Below, in pieces: positions 36,270 to 49,580 of a DNA stretch of 64,000 nucleotides. The notes beneath the pieces were generated by a model. It had not been told where the DNA came from. It did not search any database and was given only the letters and a program-made list of their open reading frames with translations. The stretch lies in contig MARA01000006.1 in NCBI GenBank assembly GCA_001792895.1, positions 1,984,001 through 2,048,000 on the forward strand, read 5' to 3'. The stretch comes from Lentinus brumalis. Lineage: Eukaryota > Basidiomycota > Agaricomycetes > Polyporales > Polyporaceae. Every line of letters begins with the position of its first letter. The stretch's first letter is position 1. Made by a program: the position numbers and the translations under genes.

Positions 36270-39200
36270 CCACCCTCAGGCGTCGGTCGACAAAACAAAG
36301 AAAGCAGTAAACGAGCGGGAGGGTTGCTGGGACGGCGGGGACGACGGGAGGGGGTCGCAGCACGGCGACGACGGAGGGCGGTGGCGAGTGCCTTTGAGCG
36401 TCCTTCCCGTCGTCCAGCCGCAGATGCCAGCCCAGCGGAGTCTCAATCGCCTGCCAATTCCGGCCGCGCGTTTCACACAGCATCGGCGTGATGGTCGCAG
36501 CCGGCCTCGCTCGCCGGAGTCTGCATCTCTCTTGCCACAGCTGACAGGCCTAGGGTGCTCTGCGTCATTCGTGCGCTGCTCGCAATTGTCGCGGACATCG
36601 ACTGCTCACTGCGTCTGCCCCGTCCGAGTCTCGTCCTGGCAGCGTCAGCGTCGGTGCGTCGGTCGCCACGCCTGCATCACTCCGCAGCCGCCGTCCGCGC
36701 AAACACGCTGACCGCCCCGGCCACCTGTTCCGCTCGTTCGCGCTCTTTGCAACACGCAATCCAATGCCGCATCGCCTCGACGCCATCCTCTGGTATGTCC
36801 CTCGTCCGCTGTAGACACGCAGACCGCCCATGTACTAGTCCAGCGAGTAATCGAACACGCTTCGCCCCTCCCGAGTCTGTGCGCATCCCCGGAGACACAC
36901 CGTGCACGTCGCTGTACGCGGACGCGCGCATGTCCCTGCAAACAACATCCTAGTCCACAGGGCCCCCGTTCTATTCATGCGAAGACGCCTCGCATGTCCA
37001 TACGATATACACGGACCTGGTACACAGTACGAATGGCCGAAGACCTTGGCGCGTCGTTCCCGCACACAGGCGAGTATTGCTCTTCTCTTCTCCTTCTCGA
37101 TGCACACTGACGTCTCGTTCGCGACTCATCTCAGGCGGCCGACCGACGCGTCCCAGCCACGCGTCGGATACGAATCCACGAGTCTCGCGCCGTCCCGGGC
37201 ACCCGCCTTCCGACCTTCGTATCCTCGCCGCACCTCTCCCAATCGACCTGAAACGCTCGGAAAGCCTGCACGTAACGCTGGAGACAATAGCGCAGTCTCC
37301 GGGCGACGTGTCCGGACCCTTCCAAACCTGCCTTTTCCCCCACACTCCCAAGTACTCCGCCCTCGAAGCCACCGTCTCCCGACTACGCCTCGCCCCGCAC
37401 GCCGTCAAACTCCGAACATACACTACACGAACGCCAGGCGTTCTGCGTCCGCCGTCTCATTCCCGTCCAGCGCGGTCTGGCTGTGCGCGGTCTGCGCGTG
37501 TTCATGCAGCTCCGCCCACTTGCGACGACTCCTGCCCGTGCAACTCCCGACGAATCCGCTCACAACGCTCACTACAGTACGCGGGGACCCCAAAGAACAC
37601 TCCCTATCCATTTCGCGTCGATCCGGAGAGGCTCAAAATTCGACCGAAACCTGCCTTCCACCGGGCACCACCACTCGAACGCGCCATATCTCAGCGCCGC
37701 ATCACCAGATCGCCGCCAAACCGTGCACGCAAGCCGCGGTGACACCGCGCATCATGCATGCGCAGCGACAGCCCCGCCCGAGGGCTTCTCAAAATCGACT
37801 TTTCGTGCGATTTCATTGCATTTTCCATCCACCGCCGACTTCCGGCCGCCCCCGTGCACCCGCACCTCCACCAATCCACGCGAAACTTTACAGACACCGT
37901 GCAGGCACCCAAAGGAGCGTGTTCCAACAGTTTCACGCCGATCCGTCGAGGTACGAACTTCCGTCCATGTCGCGTCTCCCGCTCACGCACTAACTCGATC
38001 GCGACGTATCTCATGCAGACGTCGCCGGCCCGCCGCCAAATTTCGCGCAAAGCCTGCAATAACACCACGCACCGTGCACGCACAGTCGTAGGCCCGTCCG
38101 AGATGGTCTCAAACCCAGCTTTGGTGCGCGTTCAACGTTCATTGGGGGTTTCGCCCCGGCCAGGCTTGCGACGACCGTCGCGCACCCGCACCCCGACAGA
38201 CCGGCAGGAAACTCCAGGCACCACCGCCACGCACTCGTACGAGCGTGTCCCGGGCGTTCCGCGCCGATCCGTCGAGGTGCGAAGACCCGTCTCGACTCTC
38301 CAGGGCCGGAGGAGACGCAAACACGCTATGGCATATCTCAGCACGGCGGCCACGGACCGCCGCGAGCCTTCGTATGCGCGCTGTGCTCGCACCTCACACC
38401 CCGCATGCACGCTCGCAAACCCGTCCGACGCGTTCTCAAAATCGACTTCCAGTGCGCGTTCGTCGCGACCGCCGACGGGTGCCGGCCGCCGCGCACCCGT
38501 TCTTCAGCCAATTGGCATGAAGCCCTGGGAGCCACGTGGGTGCACCCGGCGGAGCGTGCCTCCAGCGTTTCAAGCGGACTCGTAGAGGTATGAGATGCCG
38601 GCGACATCGCGCCGGGCTGCTACTTAGTCCTGCCCTGACGCGATGTCGACGTATCTGATTCTCAGGCGGACCCCGAGGGATCGCCACCAAACTCCGGACG
38701 CGTGCTGCACGAGAAGGAAGCGTCTTGCACTCACCGTCCCAGCCCCATCCGAGCAGCTCACGCAAGCTGCCATTCAGGCGGTCCGACATCACGCCTCGAC
38801 AAGAAAAGCGTCGTACTCCGCCAAGTGCGTATCGAATGCCCGCCAGGCTCGGAAGGCGGCGTTGATGTAACCTGTAGACCTCGTCAGCGCCATGTTCGAC
38901 ACTAGCTGTCGCGTTCAGAAAACGGCACTGGCAGCAGCCCCAGCGGTGCGGATGGACGCTGCGTGGGGGACCCATCGCGAGTCTCCCTCGCTGCCGCTGC
39001 GTCCCGCCTCTCAGCACTCGCCGCACCCCGTGAGCGCGCTGCTCAGTCGAAGACCTCGGACGACGCCTTCGACTTTGACTCGGCGGGCATGGTGAGTGCG
39101 GCTGCCTACGACACCCTCGTCGCGTACTAATCCAGCCAAACATAGACCTGTATCCCCGGTACGTCGACGGCACTCTCCGCCGTCTACGGCTAGCGTCGCG

Positions 39201-39890
39201 TCGCGTCGCTCCGCACGCGGCGCCCTCTTCCACACTTCGGGCTCTCGACCATGCAATCCGCCGACTCTCGTGCATCACCCGGGCAACTTCAATCACCACA
39301 CCCCTGCACCGACTATCCCCGCCGCTCGGACGAGGTGCGAAGCCTCTCGAGAGTCGAGCCGCCACGGCGACTTACGTGCAGGATGCCACACGGCACTCTC
39401 GCGCTCGCTGCAGACGACTCAGCCTGCATCTGAGCTCCCCTCGAGCAATCACACAAGTCCCGAGGACCGCACAGTGTCGCAACCAGGGCGGCACGGTGCG
39501 AGACTCGGCCCTCTGGATGCGTCCGATCCTAGACCGACGCGACTCGTCAAGCTGCACACCTCACAACCCAATCAAAGATCACCGGGGTCTGCGAGACGAC
39601 ACCCGCCGTCGACGGTCTCTCGCTTTGTACCAACTCCCGCGGGACTACAGCACCACCCCGGCTCTTCGCCCTTCACAGCTTCAAGAACTCCATCCGGGCC
39701 GCCGAGATCGACGGGACAAGAGACAAGAGCGCGAACCCGTATGTAAGTACGCATATGTAAGTACGCACCTCTGCGTTATGAACCCACTCGCAATATATCT
39801 CGCTGTCTTCATTCGGCGCACTGTAGCCCTAGCGGTATCGCGAGAGCGTGAAACTTGTGTTCCACTGGCAGCCTGGCACCTGAGTGAGTC
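36270..39890. other. C-rich tract of unit 4
   Basis: The 61-codon minus-strand frame is fused into a 130-codon frame (38083-37691) by an indel. A 309-codon minus-strand frame (39365-38436) runs through MSDRLNGSLRELLGWGWD. A further minus-strand piece at 39754-39572 reads PDGVLEAVKGEEPGWCCSPA between plausible acceptor and donor sites. Confidence 0.35.
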
Positions 39891-39899
39891 ATGCGAGGT

Positions 39900-41436
39900 A
39901 CAGGTAAGTCGCTGCTCTCCAATCTCGCGGCGCAGGATCTCACGTACCGGATAGATTGCGATCTGTAACCGCAGCGCAGATCGCTGTGCTCGCTCCCGGA
40001 ATCGGGGCGTCGGTGTGTTGCTGAGTGCCTATCAGATGGAAAGGGCGGCGCGCCGACAGCTGTCCTGGAACGTCAGTTGTCAACCGACACGCGAGCGACA
40101 GTAGCACTCACGCGCTGGATCAATGCACTGCACGAAGTGATAACGCGTGCCGGCAACCTGCGCATAGCTGCAGGTGAGTAGAGATTCGTCTGCGATGTAT
40201 TACGTACCGTGAATAATAGCTTCGACTGCGCTGTGTGTTCCCGGAGGGAGGTCGGCCTATAGTGCGCTGCGCACGGCCTACACAGTTCAAAGTTAGATTC
40301 ACGAACACTGCGGACTATGAAGTAGAGAACGTACCTGCCGTTCTGAGAGCGACCCTTCCTTGCAATGCTCACTTGCGTTTGTGTCTAGACATGTCACCAG
40401 AACTGCATCCACTCATTCCTCGTGGAAGCAACTTACCCAGGAACTGCCGCAGACCGTCCCAGCAGCATGGTACAAGCCGGATGCTTGGCAGGCACTATCA
40501 GTACATGTCTGACGCTCGTGTGGATAACCAGAGGGAGCTGACGAGCGACAGAAGGTTGACGAGAAGGTGATCTCCGGGCGTCTGCTAAGCGAGATTGCGA
40601 TCTGCGCTGGCGGTGAGTCCGAACTTTCCACATGTAGACTGAATCGCTGACGTACCGACAGAGTGCGGCCAATACGAAACGTACCAGGAGTAAGTGCTGT
40701 CCGTACGGGATCTCCGGAGGGTGCCTGACAGTGGATCTGACTGTTTACTGGAAATCTGTGAGAAAGTCGGGCTAGATAGGACCCAGGACGAGGAGCACTC
40801 ACTGCGTTAGATGGGGATCCGGGGTGAAGGTAGACCGACTACGTACATAAGCCTGTGATGTAAGATTTTGATCTGGGCATATCAGACGTGCTGCTGTAGG
40901 CAAAGAGGAAATGTGCTATTAGCATGTTGCAGACATAAGTTGAAATGATCAGCTCACCGACTTGCACGAGCCGTTGACAATAGACGTCTGGCGATCAAAC
41001 AATGGTGAAAGGGCATTTGTACAGTACAGATGAATTAGGGCCGGCGGAAGCGAGATGGATAGATACAGGACCGAGGGAGTGGGTGCCGAGACTCATGATG
41101 AGCTCAAAGGGGATGTGGACACAGAGTCGATAGAGGTCGGCACAGAGACGGCGAGCACCGAAAAGGTAGGCGAGATAGATAATGTGGAGGAGGGGGAGAG
41201 CTGAGGATGGGAGAGGGGCAGCGGAGGATGCTGAGGCTGTCGTCGACTGGCAGGGGTATTTGTACTCCGTGAGCAGATGAGCTGCGCATAGTTTGCGCAA
41301 GATCCTCGATACTCCGAGAGCGGAGCTTACGGAGCTCTATCCCCAAGAATACGTCAGCTGCACACGCCATGGAAAACCTGTCCGGATGCGAACCAACCAC
41401 GTAGCGACACGGGGGAGTGGGAGGACAGCGGGGCAA
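39900..41436 (-). pseudogene. Unrecognised spliced gene, unit 4/5 junction copy
   Basis: Homologous to the copy at 60038-61562, with the same splice sites at matching positions, for example the GTAAGTTGCTTCC donor at about 40437 and the CTGCAG acceptor at about 40172. The 5' exon frame (41436-41104) runs into a stop after the proline/cysteine-rich part, so it is broken relative to the 162- and 171-codon versions. Confidence 0.4.
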
Positions 41437-43504
41437 AGTGTGGGGATGCCCAGACAGCTGAAACGAGAGTTCCTAGCTTCTGGGTTGTTTCCAGACCCGC
41501 GTACTTGTTAGGGCGGTGTTCGGGTAGGTATATGAGCGCTCTGATGTGATGGCGCATTCATTTTCGCCCGCTGCCGTCGTACATTTGCTCAGCGAGGCAG
41601 GAGGAGAGGGTCCCTCCACGGTGCGGTGTTCCGGGGTTATTCTGCTGCTTTACGTGGTGTTTCCACACATGATCGCCATTGCATAGGCTCGGCTAGTATG
41701 CTGTTGCCAAATAGGACCAGTTTCAGTCTGTACTTTGACGCAGCCGTTCTGAATTCAGGCCCAGAGAGCTTGATTGGGGTGAATGGAACATAGAGTCCTC
41801 CAAGGCATCTATACTCCTGGAACTTGTCAGATCTGTTCAGTAGTCTCGTAGCATGCTACAAAAACTAGAGCTGAGATGGTAACCTCAGAATCTCTTGAGT
41901 TCAAGCGGAGCGCACTGTACGGACAAAGTTGCAAAGTATCAAAGCGCCCGGCGGTAGTGTTGCCTCGTGCCGGCGATCCGCCACTCTGCTCAGTGCATCA
42001 TCGCACGTCCCGCGTTCCTGAAGCTCTCGTGGCATGTCTGCCAACCCTGACCACATGAACACTGTCGCTCCGAGCTGCAAGGACCTCGCAATTTCCGTTG
42101 TTCAAGGTGGTAACTCGACAAGGAGGTGCTCAGCTGCAGACCAGCCGCAAGCCTGCTCTGCTGACTTTACTCGGCATCCATAAGGCCTCTGTCTGCGTTG
42201 AATGTTCATGCCAATGCCGAGTACTTAGACAGACATATGCCAGTGCTATTTCTGAGCCCAGACCCCGTCTACGCGCAAGGTCACCAGCTTGGTACGTAAG
42301 CATGCTTGAGGTGGATATTTGACTCGCTTGCCGTGGCTAAGCGGCCGCTATCAGCCGCAATTACTCGCTACCAGGGTCCACAGCTCTGTGTGCCACGTCG
42401 ACTCTGGCCACGACGTCCACCATCCCCCTTCGCACAACACATCCTGCTCACAAGTTCCTCACGATGTATTCTGCTGGCTTGAGTTCCATACTCTACATCC
42501 TCATTCCCTCGCCGTTGTGAGCTGTAACCATCCCACCCTGCCTAGCCCTCAACTGTTGACCGTCTACCAGTGCTGCTCTCCAGATGGTAAGTCTGCATAT
42601 GCTTGCGCTTCTGAACCACACTGATTTTGGTCGTCCGCAGGCACGGTTGGCGTCGAGCCCCGCTACGTACTGAAGACCAAATGACAGCGTGTCCATTCGA
42701 GTGTCGACCTGTGGCTGCGGGATACTGTGAGTACCGCAGGATCCTGTATGAATATTAGGACACTCACACGCTCGATCCAGACTCGTTTCCGGCGTGCGAC
42801 GGCCGCTCATCTTGTTCCCGCCCTGCGCCCCCCGGCCGCTGTGAAGACTGTCGGAGAGCGACTGCACGGTGAGTTCCCCCGTATCGGGTAGCACTGCGTC
42901 CTGTCAGATCACTTACGCTTTCTGAATATGCAGCTCTTCTGGCCGCTGTCGAGGATAAGTTCGCGCCAATCTACTCTCTTTGTTTCTCGACTGCTATCGT
43001 CCGCGACAGACACCTCAGAACTGTGTCGTCTCGACTTGCCCAGCACACGACAAACGACTTAGCTGCACCATGCTCACCGGCAAGTCACCGCGCCGCAGCA
43101 GGGACCTACACCAGCTTGCTCGACTGGCTCGCCATGCTCGCCATATTGAACGATGGTTGCCGCGCTCCGAGGACAGCAAGTCGGTGAGTTCTCCTGAACT
43201 ATGTAGCACCGCCCTTTTCGATATCACTCACGCCTTGTGAAATACACAGCTCTTCGGAGTCGAGGTCTACTCGGCGCTCATGACCTCGGAGTCGTCCGCG
43301 GGGCCTACCTTTCTCTGCAACATCAGCACACACGCGCCGCGAGCACACACCCTCTGCCGTTGGAGGAGGCCTCCACTCGAGCTCGCGCACACATGGCTCG
43401 CTCAACAGAGAGCTGCTCGACGTGCTCCCGACTTCGTCAAAGCTCCCGGGCTACTCCCACGAGCTCGTTCTTCCGAGTGGTACGTGTCCGTGGCCGTCTC
43501 TTCA

Positions 43505-44221
43505 TCAGCTCAACCGCGCCAGGCTGCACGTCGATCCCGAAGTGAAGACCTGCCAGCTCACTGCGCCCGGTAGCTCAAGCTCACGCTCACCTACAGGGCC
43601 TTCTGCAAAGTCGTATGCTCGTGCCAAAGCCGATGAGCACTCGCAGGTATGTCTTCCGTCATTCGTACTTGCCTTGCCTTCACTGACCTTTGTGTGGAAC
43701 CAGGATGGCGTGCCGGCGACGCGGCGAGGGATGGCGGAGGTTGTGGGAAACGCAGGTACACGGAGAGCGGAGCAACGTACGTGACTTGCCTTTCCGTGTC
43801 GATTCCTCCATACCGGCGCGGACACCGTGTGGAGTGTCAACAGCACGAAAACTTCTGCATGAGCTCGAGCCTCGTGTGGGGTGCTGCGACTACCGGCTGC
43901 CTTGTACTGTTTGCAGGCTTGAGCAAAGCTTTGTGTGTGCTGGTGTGGTGTACGGGCGCGGGGGGACAGACGAGGAGTCGGTCGCATCGACATGGTGGGC
44001 AGAAGAGAGTCGCGACGCGCGCGGACGACGCAAAGTGCCCGGATGGGCGCCCGGTAGCTGAACGCGGATCTGGACGTCTCGCGGGCAGTTACCGTGCCGT
44101 TCTCTGCTCGTAGTCGTACAAAAAATGTACTCTGTAGTCTTGAATAACGAGCCCCTGTCCGATGTCGAACTGGTGTCCTGCAGCCTCTCCTGCACCAGAA
44201 AACATCCCCTCCCCAGAACAC
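43505..44221 (-). CDS. 238-codon minus-strand frame (unit 5)
   Basis: The longest version. It combines the unit 3-like N-terminal variant with class B sequence, then SENKASTNDGRHTCECSSAL and LPGAVSWQVFTSGSTCSL beyond the usual stop. Confidence 0.25.
   Translation of the reverse strand: MFWGGDVFWCRRGCRTPVRHRTGARYSRLQSTFFVRLRAENGTVTARETSRSAFSYRAPIRALCVVRARRDSLLPTMSMRPTPRLSPRARTPHQHTQSFAQACKQYKAAGSRSTPHEARAHAEVFVLLTLHTVSAPVWRNRHGKASHVRCSALRVPAFPTTSAIPRRVAGTPSWFHTKVSEGKASTNDGRHTCECSSALARAYDFAEGPVGERELELPGAVSWQVFTSGSTCSLARLS
43649..44113 (+). pseudogene. Plus-strand frame, unit 5 copy (class A to B hybrid, 154 codons)
   Basis: Shares the class B middle portion with unit 4 (HRVECQQHENFCMSSSLVWG), while the sequence left of about 43650 is class A, so the unit has a recombination point nearby. 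Confidence 0.25.
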
Positions 44222-44269
44222 CTACCCACAAAGCACCCTCCTCCAGAACACCCTCCTCCAGAACACCCT
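44207..44269. repeat. CAGAACACC minisatellite (unit 5)
   Basis: Contains a perfect doublet of the 15-nt variant ccctcctccagaaca at about 44236-44265. Confidence 0.8.
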
Positions 44270-46308
44270 AAGTTCAGCATTCGTTCTGAAGCAGGAAACC
44301 GTCGGGCTCGCTTCGGCGCCGCAACACGAGGCTACCAGTCGCCCGCCGCCGCCGCCCGCCCTGCGGCTAGATATCCGCGCATTCGCGTAGATCCCGCGCA
44401 CGAGCGCACTTTGCACAAGGACAGCAGTCGGTCCACGCGCACACTCTGTATTCCGCGCACAAAATATATTTTCTGCTCTACATACATCGTAGCTACCCTT
44501 GCCCCGCGCCAGCACCCGAAACACCAGCCGCGCCCTGGACAGAAGCTCGGCCTCCTTGCAGCACTGGACGTAGGTGCTCCAGCCGTGGCTGACCATCCAT
44601 CGCGTGAGGAACTTGTCGTCACCCGAGTTCAGCTGGTACTTCCCGAGCCAGTAGTCGTGTGTGAAGCCGTGCAAGAACTCGGGTCCTTCAGGATGACTGT
44701 CCGGTAGGCGGCAGTGCGGCCCGAGAGACACGGCAGGCCACCGTCGATATGGGTCGAGGACGAGATCTCGATGTTCCGAATCGAGAGGCGGAACGCGGCG
44801 AGAACCTCCCAGACCGTCATGCGCTTCCCAACGGGCTGCACGCGCTGCGACGTTCCGACACCGCCGACCTTCTGGTCCTCGAAGCAAGCGAGGGTATACG
44901 GGAGGAGGGTCGGCGGCCAGATCGCGTCGTCGTCGGCGAAGACGATGATATCGGTGGTGACGTTTTTGATGCCGTGCGACATCTGGAGGCGCTTGTTGGC
45001 GAAAGGGACGGTCAGGACGCGGATGCGCTCAGGGTCGACGGCGTTCGCGAGGTCCTGCAGCGGCCCAAGCATCTTCTCCTCGGTGATGATGAGAATCTCC
45101 TTGGGCTTGCCGACGAGCCAACTGTGCGCGGCCTCCTTGAACTCCTCGCCGGCGTCGATGGTGGGCACGATGATGGTGACATCCTCTTCTGCGATGTAGG
45201 TCGGGTTCTCGGGTAGGGGGACTGGGCGGTAGGTGAGGGAGGCGGCAATTCGTATTAGGTACCACAAGTATCGATAAAAGCTGGGGAACGTCAGTACGGT
45301 CGCGGATGAGGTGAAATGATCGGGAGAACAACGCAGGGCGGCGGGCGCTTGACCACTACATCACGACGAGTACCGCGACACCCTGCAGTCGGTAGCTGGT
45401 GCTCGTCCGGGAGGGCATATCTCTTCGCGTGGACGAAACCGCAGATACAGCGCGCAACCCGTCGTCCACAGCCGCCAGCCTCTCCGGAGACTGGCGACTT
45501 GCACGATTGACACCAAAGTAGCAGCGACTCGCGGCATATGGCAAGGCGTGTATACCCAGAGGGTAAGGATACTGCGAGCTGAAAGCCATAGGCGAACAGG
45601 ACAACGAGGTGGGCGCCTACCAGTTGCAGAGCAACAGAAGACCTCGACAGCTGCTAACTCACGTCTCGAGAAGAACGAGAAGGTCTAGCACTGCGAGCTG
45701 AAAGCGAGCGGCGAGAATCACGAAGGGCGGGGAGGGCCTGCTACCGCCCACTGCATCCGAGTGACGAACCCCGGGCATCGAGGTGACGAGCGGCGAGCGC
45801 GCACGACACAGCCCACGTCTATCGACGTTGCGTGAGGGTCGATCGAGAGACACGAGAGGCCCAGATACTTCCAACAGACAGCTAACGGCGAGGATGTGGG
45901 ACAACGAAGGCGGTGAGGGCCTGTTACCGTCCCGCTGCATCGGAGTGACGAAACCCGGGCATCGAGTTGACGAGCCGCGAGCGTGCACGACGCAGCCCAC
46001 CATCGGTGCCCGCCCACGTCTATCGGGGGTCTGAGGTGGCAAAAGTGATGAAAGATACCCTCTTGCGCGGGCGATGATCGCAGAACACCGTGCAAAGCCC
46101 AGCGCACCGCTGCCAGCCTGTTCCCGAGACTAGCGACGTCCTCGTTCTCCCTCGCAGACAAAGCCCGCAGCGTCCCGTAGCGTATAAGAAGATGTGCTCA
46201 CCCAATGACCCCGAATGGTACAACTGGCGACGGGTGTCAGCAACGGAGCTCCTCGTTCGCGACGGGGTACTCACAGACTGGGAAGTGGTCCGAGGTCAAC
46301 CGGAGCAT
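44222..46308 (-). pseudogene. Glycosyltransferase family 2 copy, unit 5 (frameshift after KDP)
   Basis: Exon 1 is 46308-46275, exon 2 is 46223-46202 and exon 3 starts at 45280 after the longest intron 2 in the window (921 nt). A one-base loss in the G-run near 44683 breaks the frame at exactly the position broken in unit 1. Upstream of it the frame is intact through the acceptor motif CLSGRTAAYR; downstream, FLHGFTHDYWLGKYQ and GDDKFLTRW continue in another frame. Confidence 0.85.
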
Positions 46309-46309
46309 G

Positions 46310-49300
46310 GCGACCCACCCTCAGGCGTCGGTCGACAAAACAAAGAAAGCAGTAAACGAGCGGGAGGGTTGCTGGGACGGCGGGGACGACGGGAGGGGTC
46401 GCAGCACGGCGACGACGGAGGGCGGTGGCGAGTGCCTTTGAGCGTCCTTCCCGTCGTCCAGCCGCAGATGCCAGCCCAGCGGAGTCCAATCGCTTGCCAA
46501 TTCCGGCCGCGCGTTTCACACAGCATCGGCGTGATGGTCGCAGCCGGTCGCCGGGGTATGCATCTCTGGTGCTCTGCGTCATTCGTGCGCTGCTCGCAAT
46601 GCTTCGCGGACATCGACTGCTCACTGCGTCTGCCCCGTCCGAGTCTCGTCCTGGCAGCGTCGGTGCGTCGGTCGGTGGTCGCCACGGCTGCATCACTCCG
46701 CAGCCGCCGTCCGCGCAAACACGCTGACCGCCCCGGCCACCAGTTCCGCTCGTTCGCGCTCTCTGCAACACGCAATCCAATGCCGCATCGCCTCGACGCC
46801 ATCCTCTGGCATGTCCCTCGTCCGCTGTAGACACGCAGACCGCACATGTACTAGTCCAGCGAGCAATCGAACACGCTTCGCCCCTCCCGAGTATGTGCGC
46901 ATCCCCGGAGACACACTGTGCACACGCGGACGCGCGCATGTCCCTGCAAACAACCTCCTCCACAGGGCCCCCGTTCTATTCATGCCAAGACGCCTCGCAT
47001 GTCCATACGATATACACGGACCTGGTACACAGTACGAATGGCCGAAGACCTTGGCGCGTCGTCCCCGCACACAGGCGAGTATTGCTCTTCTCTTCTCCTT
47101 CTCGATGCACACTGACGTCTCGTTCGCGACTCGTCTCAGGCAGCCGACCGACGCGTCCCGGCCACGCGTCCGACTCGAATCCACGAGACTCGCGCCGTCC
47201 CGGGCACCCGCCTTCCGACCTCTGTATCATCCCGCACCTCTCCCAATCGACATAAAACGCTCGGAAAGCCTGCACGTAACGCTGGCGACAATAGCGCAGC
47301 CTTCGCCCGACGTGCGTCCAAACCTCCTCCCAAATACTCCGCCCTCGAATCCTCCCAACTACGCCTCGCCCCGAACGCCGTCAAACTCCGGACATACACT
47401 ACACGAACACCAGGCGTTCTGCATCCGCCATCGCATTCCCGTCCAACGCGGCTTCGCTGTGCGCCGCCTGCGCGCGTTCAAGCAGCACCGCCAAATTGCG
47501 ACGGCTCCTGCCCATGCATATCCCGACGAACCCGCCCACAACGCTCGCTACAGTACGCGCGAACACCACAGATCCTTCCCCATCCGTCTCGCATCGATCC
47601 GGAGAGCCTCGAAACTCGACCGAAAGCTCGCTTCCACCGGGCACCACCACTCAAACCCGCCATATCTCAGCGCACCATCACCAGAACGCCGCCAAACCGT
47701 GCACGCAAGCAGCGATGACACCAAGCCTTATGCATGCGCAGCGACAGCCCCGTCCGAGGGGTCTTCAAAATCGACTTTTCGTGCGATTTCATTGCATTTT
47801 CAATCGCGACCGCCGACTTGCGGCCGCCCCCGCACATCCGCACCTCCACCAATCGGCGCGAAACTCCAGGAGCACCGTGCGTGTACCCGAAGGAGCGTGT
47901 TCCAGCAGTTTCACGCCGATCCGTCGAGGTATGACATTCCGTCTATGTCGTGTCTCCTGCTCACGCACTGACTCGATCGCCACGTATCTCATGCAGACGT
48001 CGCCGGCCCGCCGCCCAATTTCGCGCAAAGCCTGCAGTAACACCACGCACCGTACACGCACAGTCGTAGGCCCGTCCGAGGCGGTCTTAAACCCAGCCTT
48101 GGTGCGCGTTCATTGGGGTTTCGCCCCGGCAAGGCTTGCGACGACCGCCGCGCACCCGCACCCCGACAGACCGGCAGGAAACTCCAGGCACCACCGCCAC
48201 GCACTCGCACGAGCGTGTCCCGGGCGTTCCGTGCCGAATCGTCGAGGTGCGAAGACCCGTCTCGACTCTCCTGGGCCGGAGGAGACGCAAACACGCTGTG
48301 GCATAGCCTTCGCATGCGCGCTGTGCTCACACCTCGCACCTCACACCCCGCATGCACGCTCTCAGCCCCGTCCGACGCGTTCGTCGCGACCGCCGACGGA
48401 TGCCGGCCACCGCGCACCCGTTCTTCAGCCAATTGGCATGAAGCTCTGGGAGCCACGTAGGTGCACCCGGCGGAGCGTGCTCCGAGCGTTTCAAGTGGAC
48501 TCGTCGAGGTATAAGATCCCGGCGACATCGCACCGGGCTGCTACTACTCCCGCCCTGACGCGATGTCGACGTATCTGATTCTCAGGCGGACCCCGAGGGA
48601 TCGCAACCAAACTCCGGACGCGTGCTGCACGAGAACGACGCGTCGTGCACTCACCGTTCCATCCCCATCCGAGCAGCTCGCGCAAGCTACCATTCGGGCG
48701 CGCCTCGGCAAGGAGGCGTCGTACTTCGCCAAGTACGTATCGAATCCCCGCCAGGCTCGGAAGGCGGCGTTGATGCATTCTACAGAACTCGTCAGCGCCA
48801 TGTTCGACCTCGCTGTCACGTTCAGAAATCGGCACTGGCAGCAGCCCCAGCGGTGCGGATGGACGCTGCGTGCGGGACCCATCGCGAGTCTCCCTCGCTA
48901 CCGCTGCGTCCCGCCTCTCAGCACTCGCCGCAACAGCGTGGTAGGACTACCGTGAGCTCGCTGCTCAGTCGAAGACCTCGGACGACGCCTTCAGCTTCGA
49001 CTCGGCGGGCGAGGTGAGTGCGACTGCCTACGACACCCTCGTCGCGTACTAATCCAGCCGAACATAGACCCGTATCTCCGGTACGTCGAGCGCATTCTCC
49101 GCCGTCTACGGCTAGCGTCGCGCCGCTCCGCACGCAGCGCCATCTTCCACTCCTCGGGCTCTCGGACATGCAACCCGCCGACTCCAGCGCATCACCCGGG
49201 CGACTTCAATCCCCACACCCCTGCACCGACTATCCCCGCCGCTCGGACGAGGTGCGAAGCCTCTCGAGAGTCGAGCCGCCACGGCGACTTACGTGCAGGA

Positions 49301-49580
49301 TGCCACACGGCACTCTCGCGCTCGCTGCAGACGACTCAGCCTGCATCTGAGCTCCCCTTGAGCAATCACACAAGGCCCGAGGACCGCACTGTGTCGCGAC
49401 CAGGGCGGCACGGTGCAAGACTCGGCCCTCTGGATGCGTCCGATCCTAGACCGACGCGACTCGTCAAGCTGCACACCTCACAACCCAATCAAAGATCACC
49501 GGGGTCTGCGAGACGACACCTGCCGTCGACGGTCTCTCGCTTGGTACGATCTCCCGCGTGGCTTCAGCATCACCGCGGCT
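46310..49580. other. C-rich tract of unit 5
   Basis: Minus-strand conserved frames lie at 47852-47667 and 47650-47399. Near 48740-48680 the minus strand reads AFRAWRGFDTYLAKYDASL, the clearest copy of a short coding-like stretch preceded by a CTGACGAG branch-like site. The longest plus-strand frame is 386 codons (46811-47971). Confidence 0.35.

Larger units (their letters stand above)
29463..40804. repeat. Tandem array unit 4 (contains insertion)
   Basis: The 11342-bp length is explained by the 1383-bp insertion at 30590-31972; without it the unit is 9959 bp. From about 33600 to 34130 the unit carries a divergent sequence block, here called class B, found elsewhere only in parts of units 5 and 6. 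A 14-bp tandem duplication (tatgtaagtacgca) lies near 39739-39767. Confidence 0.95.
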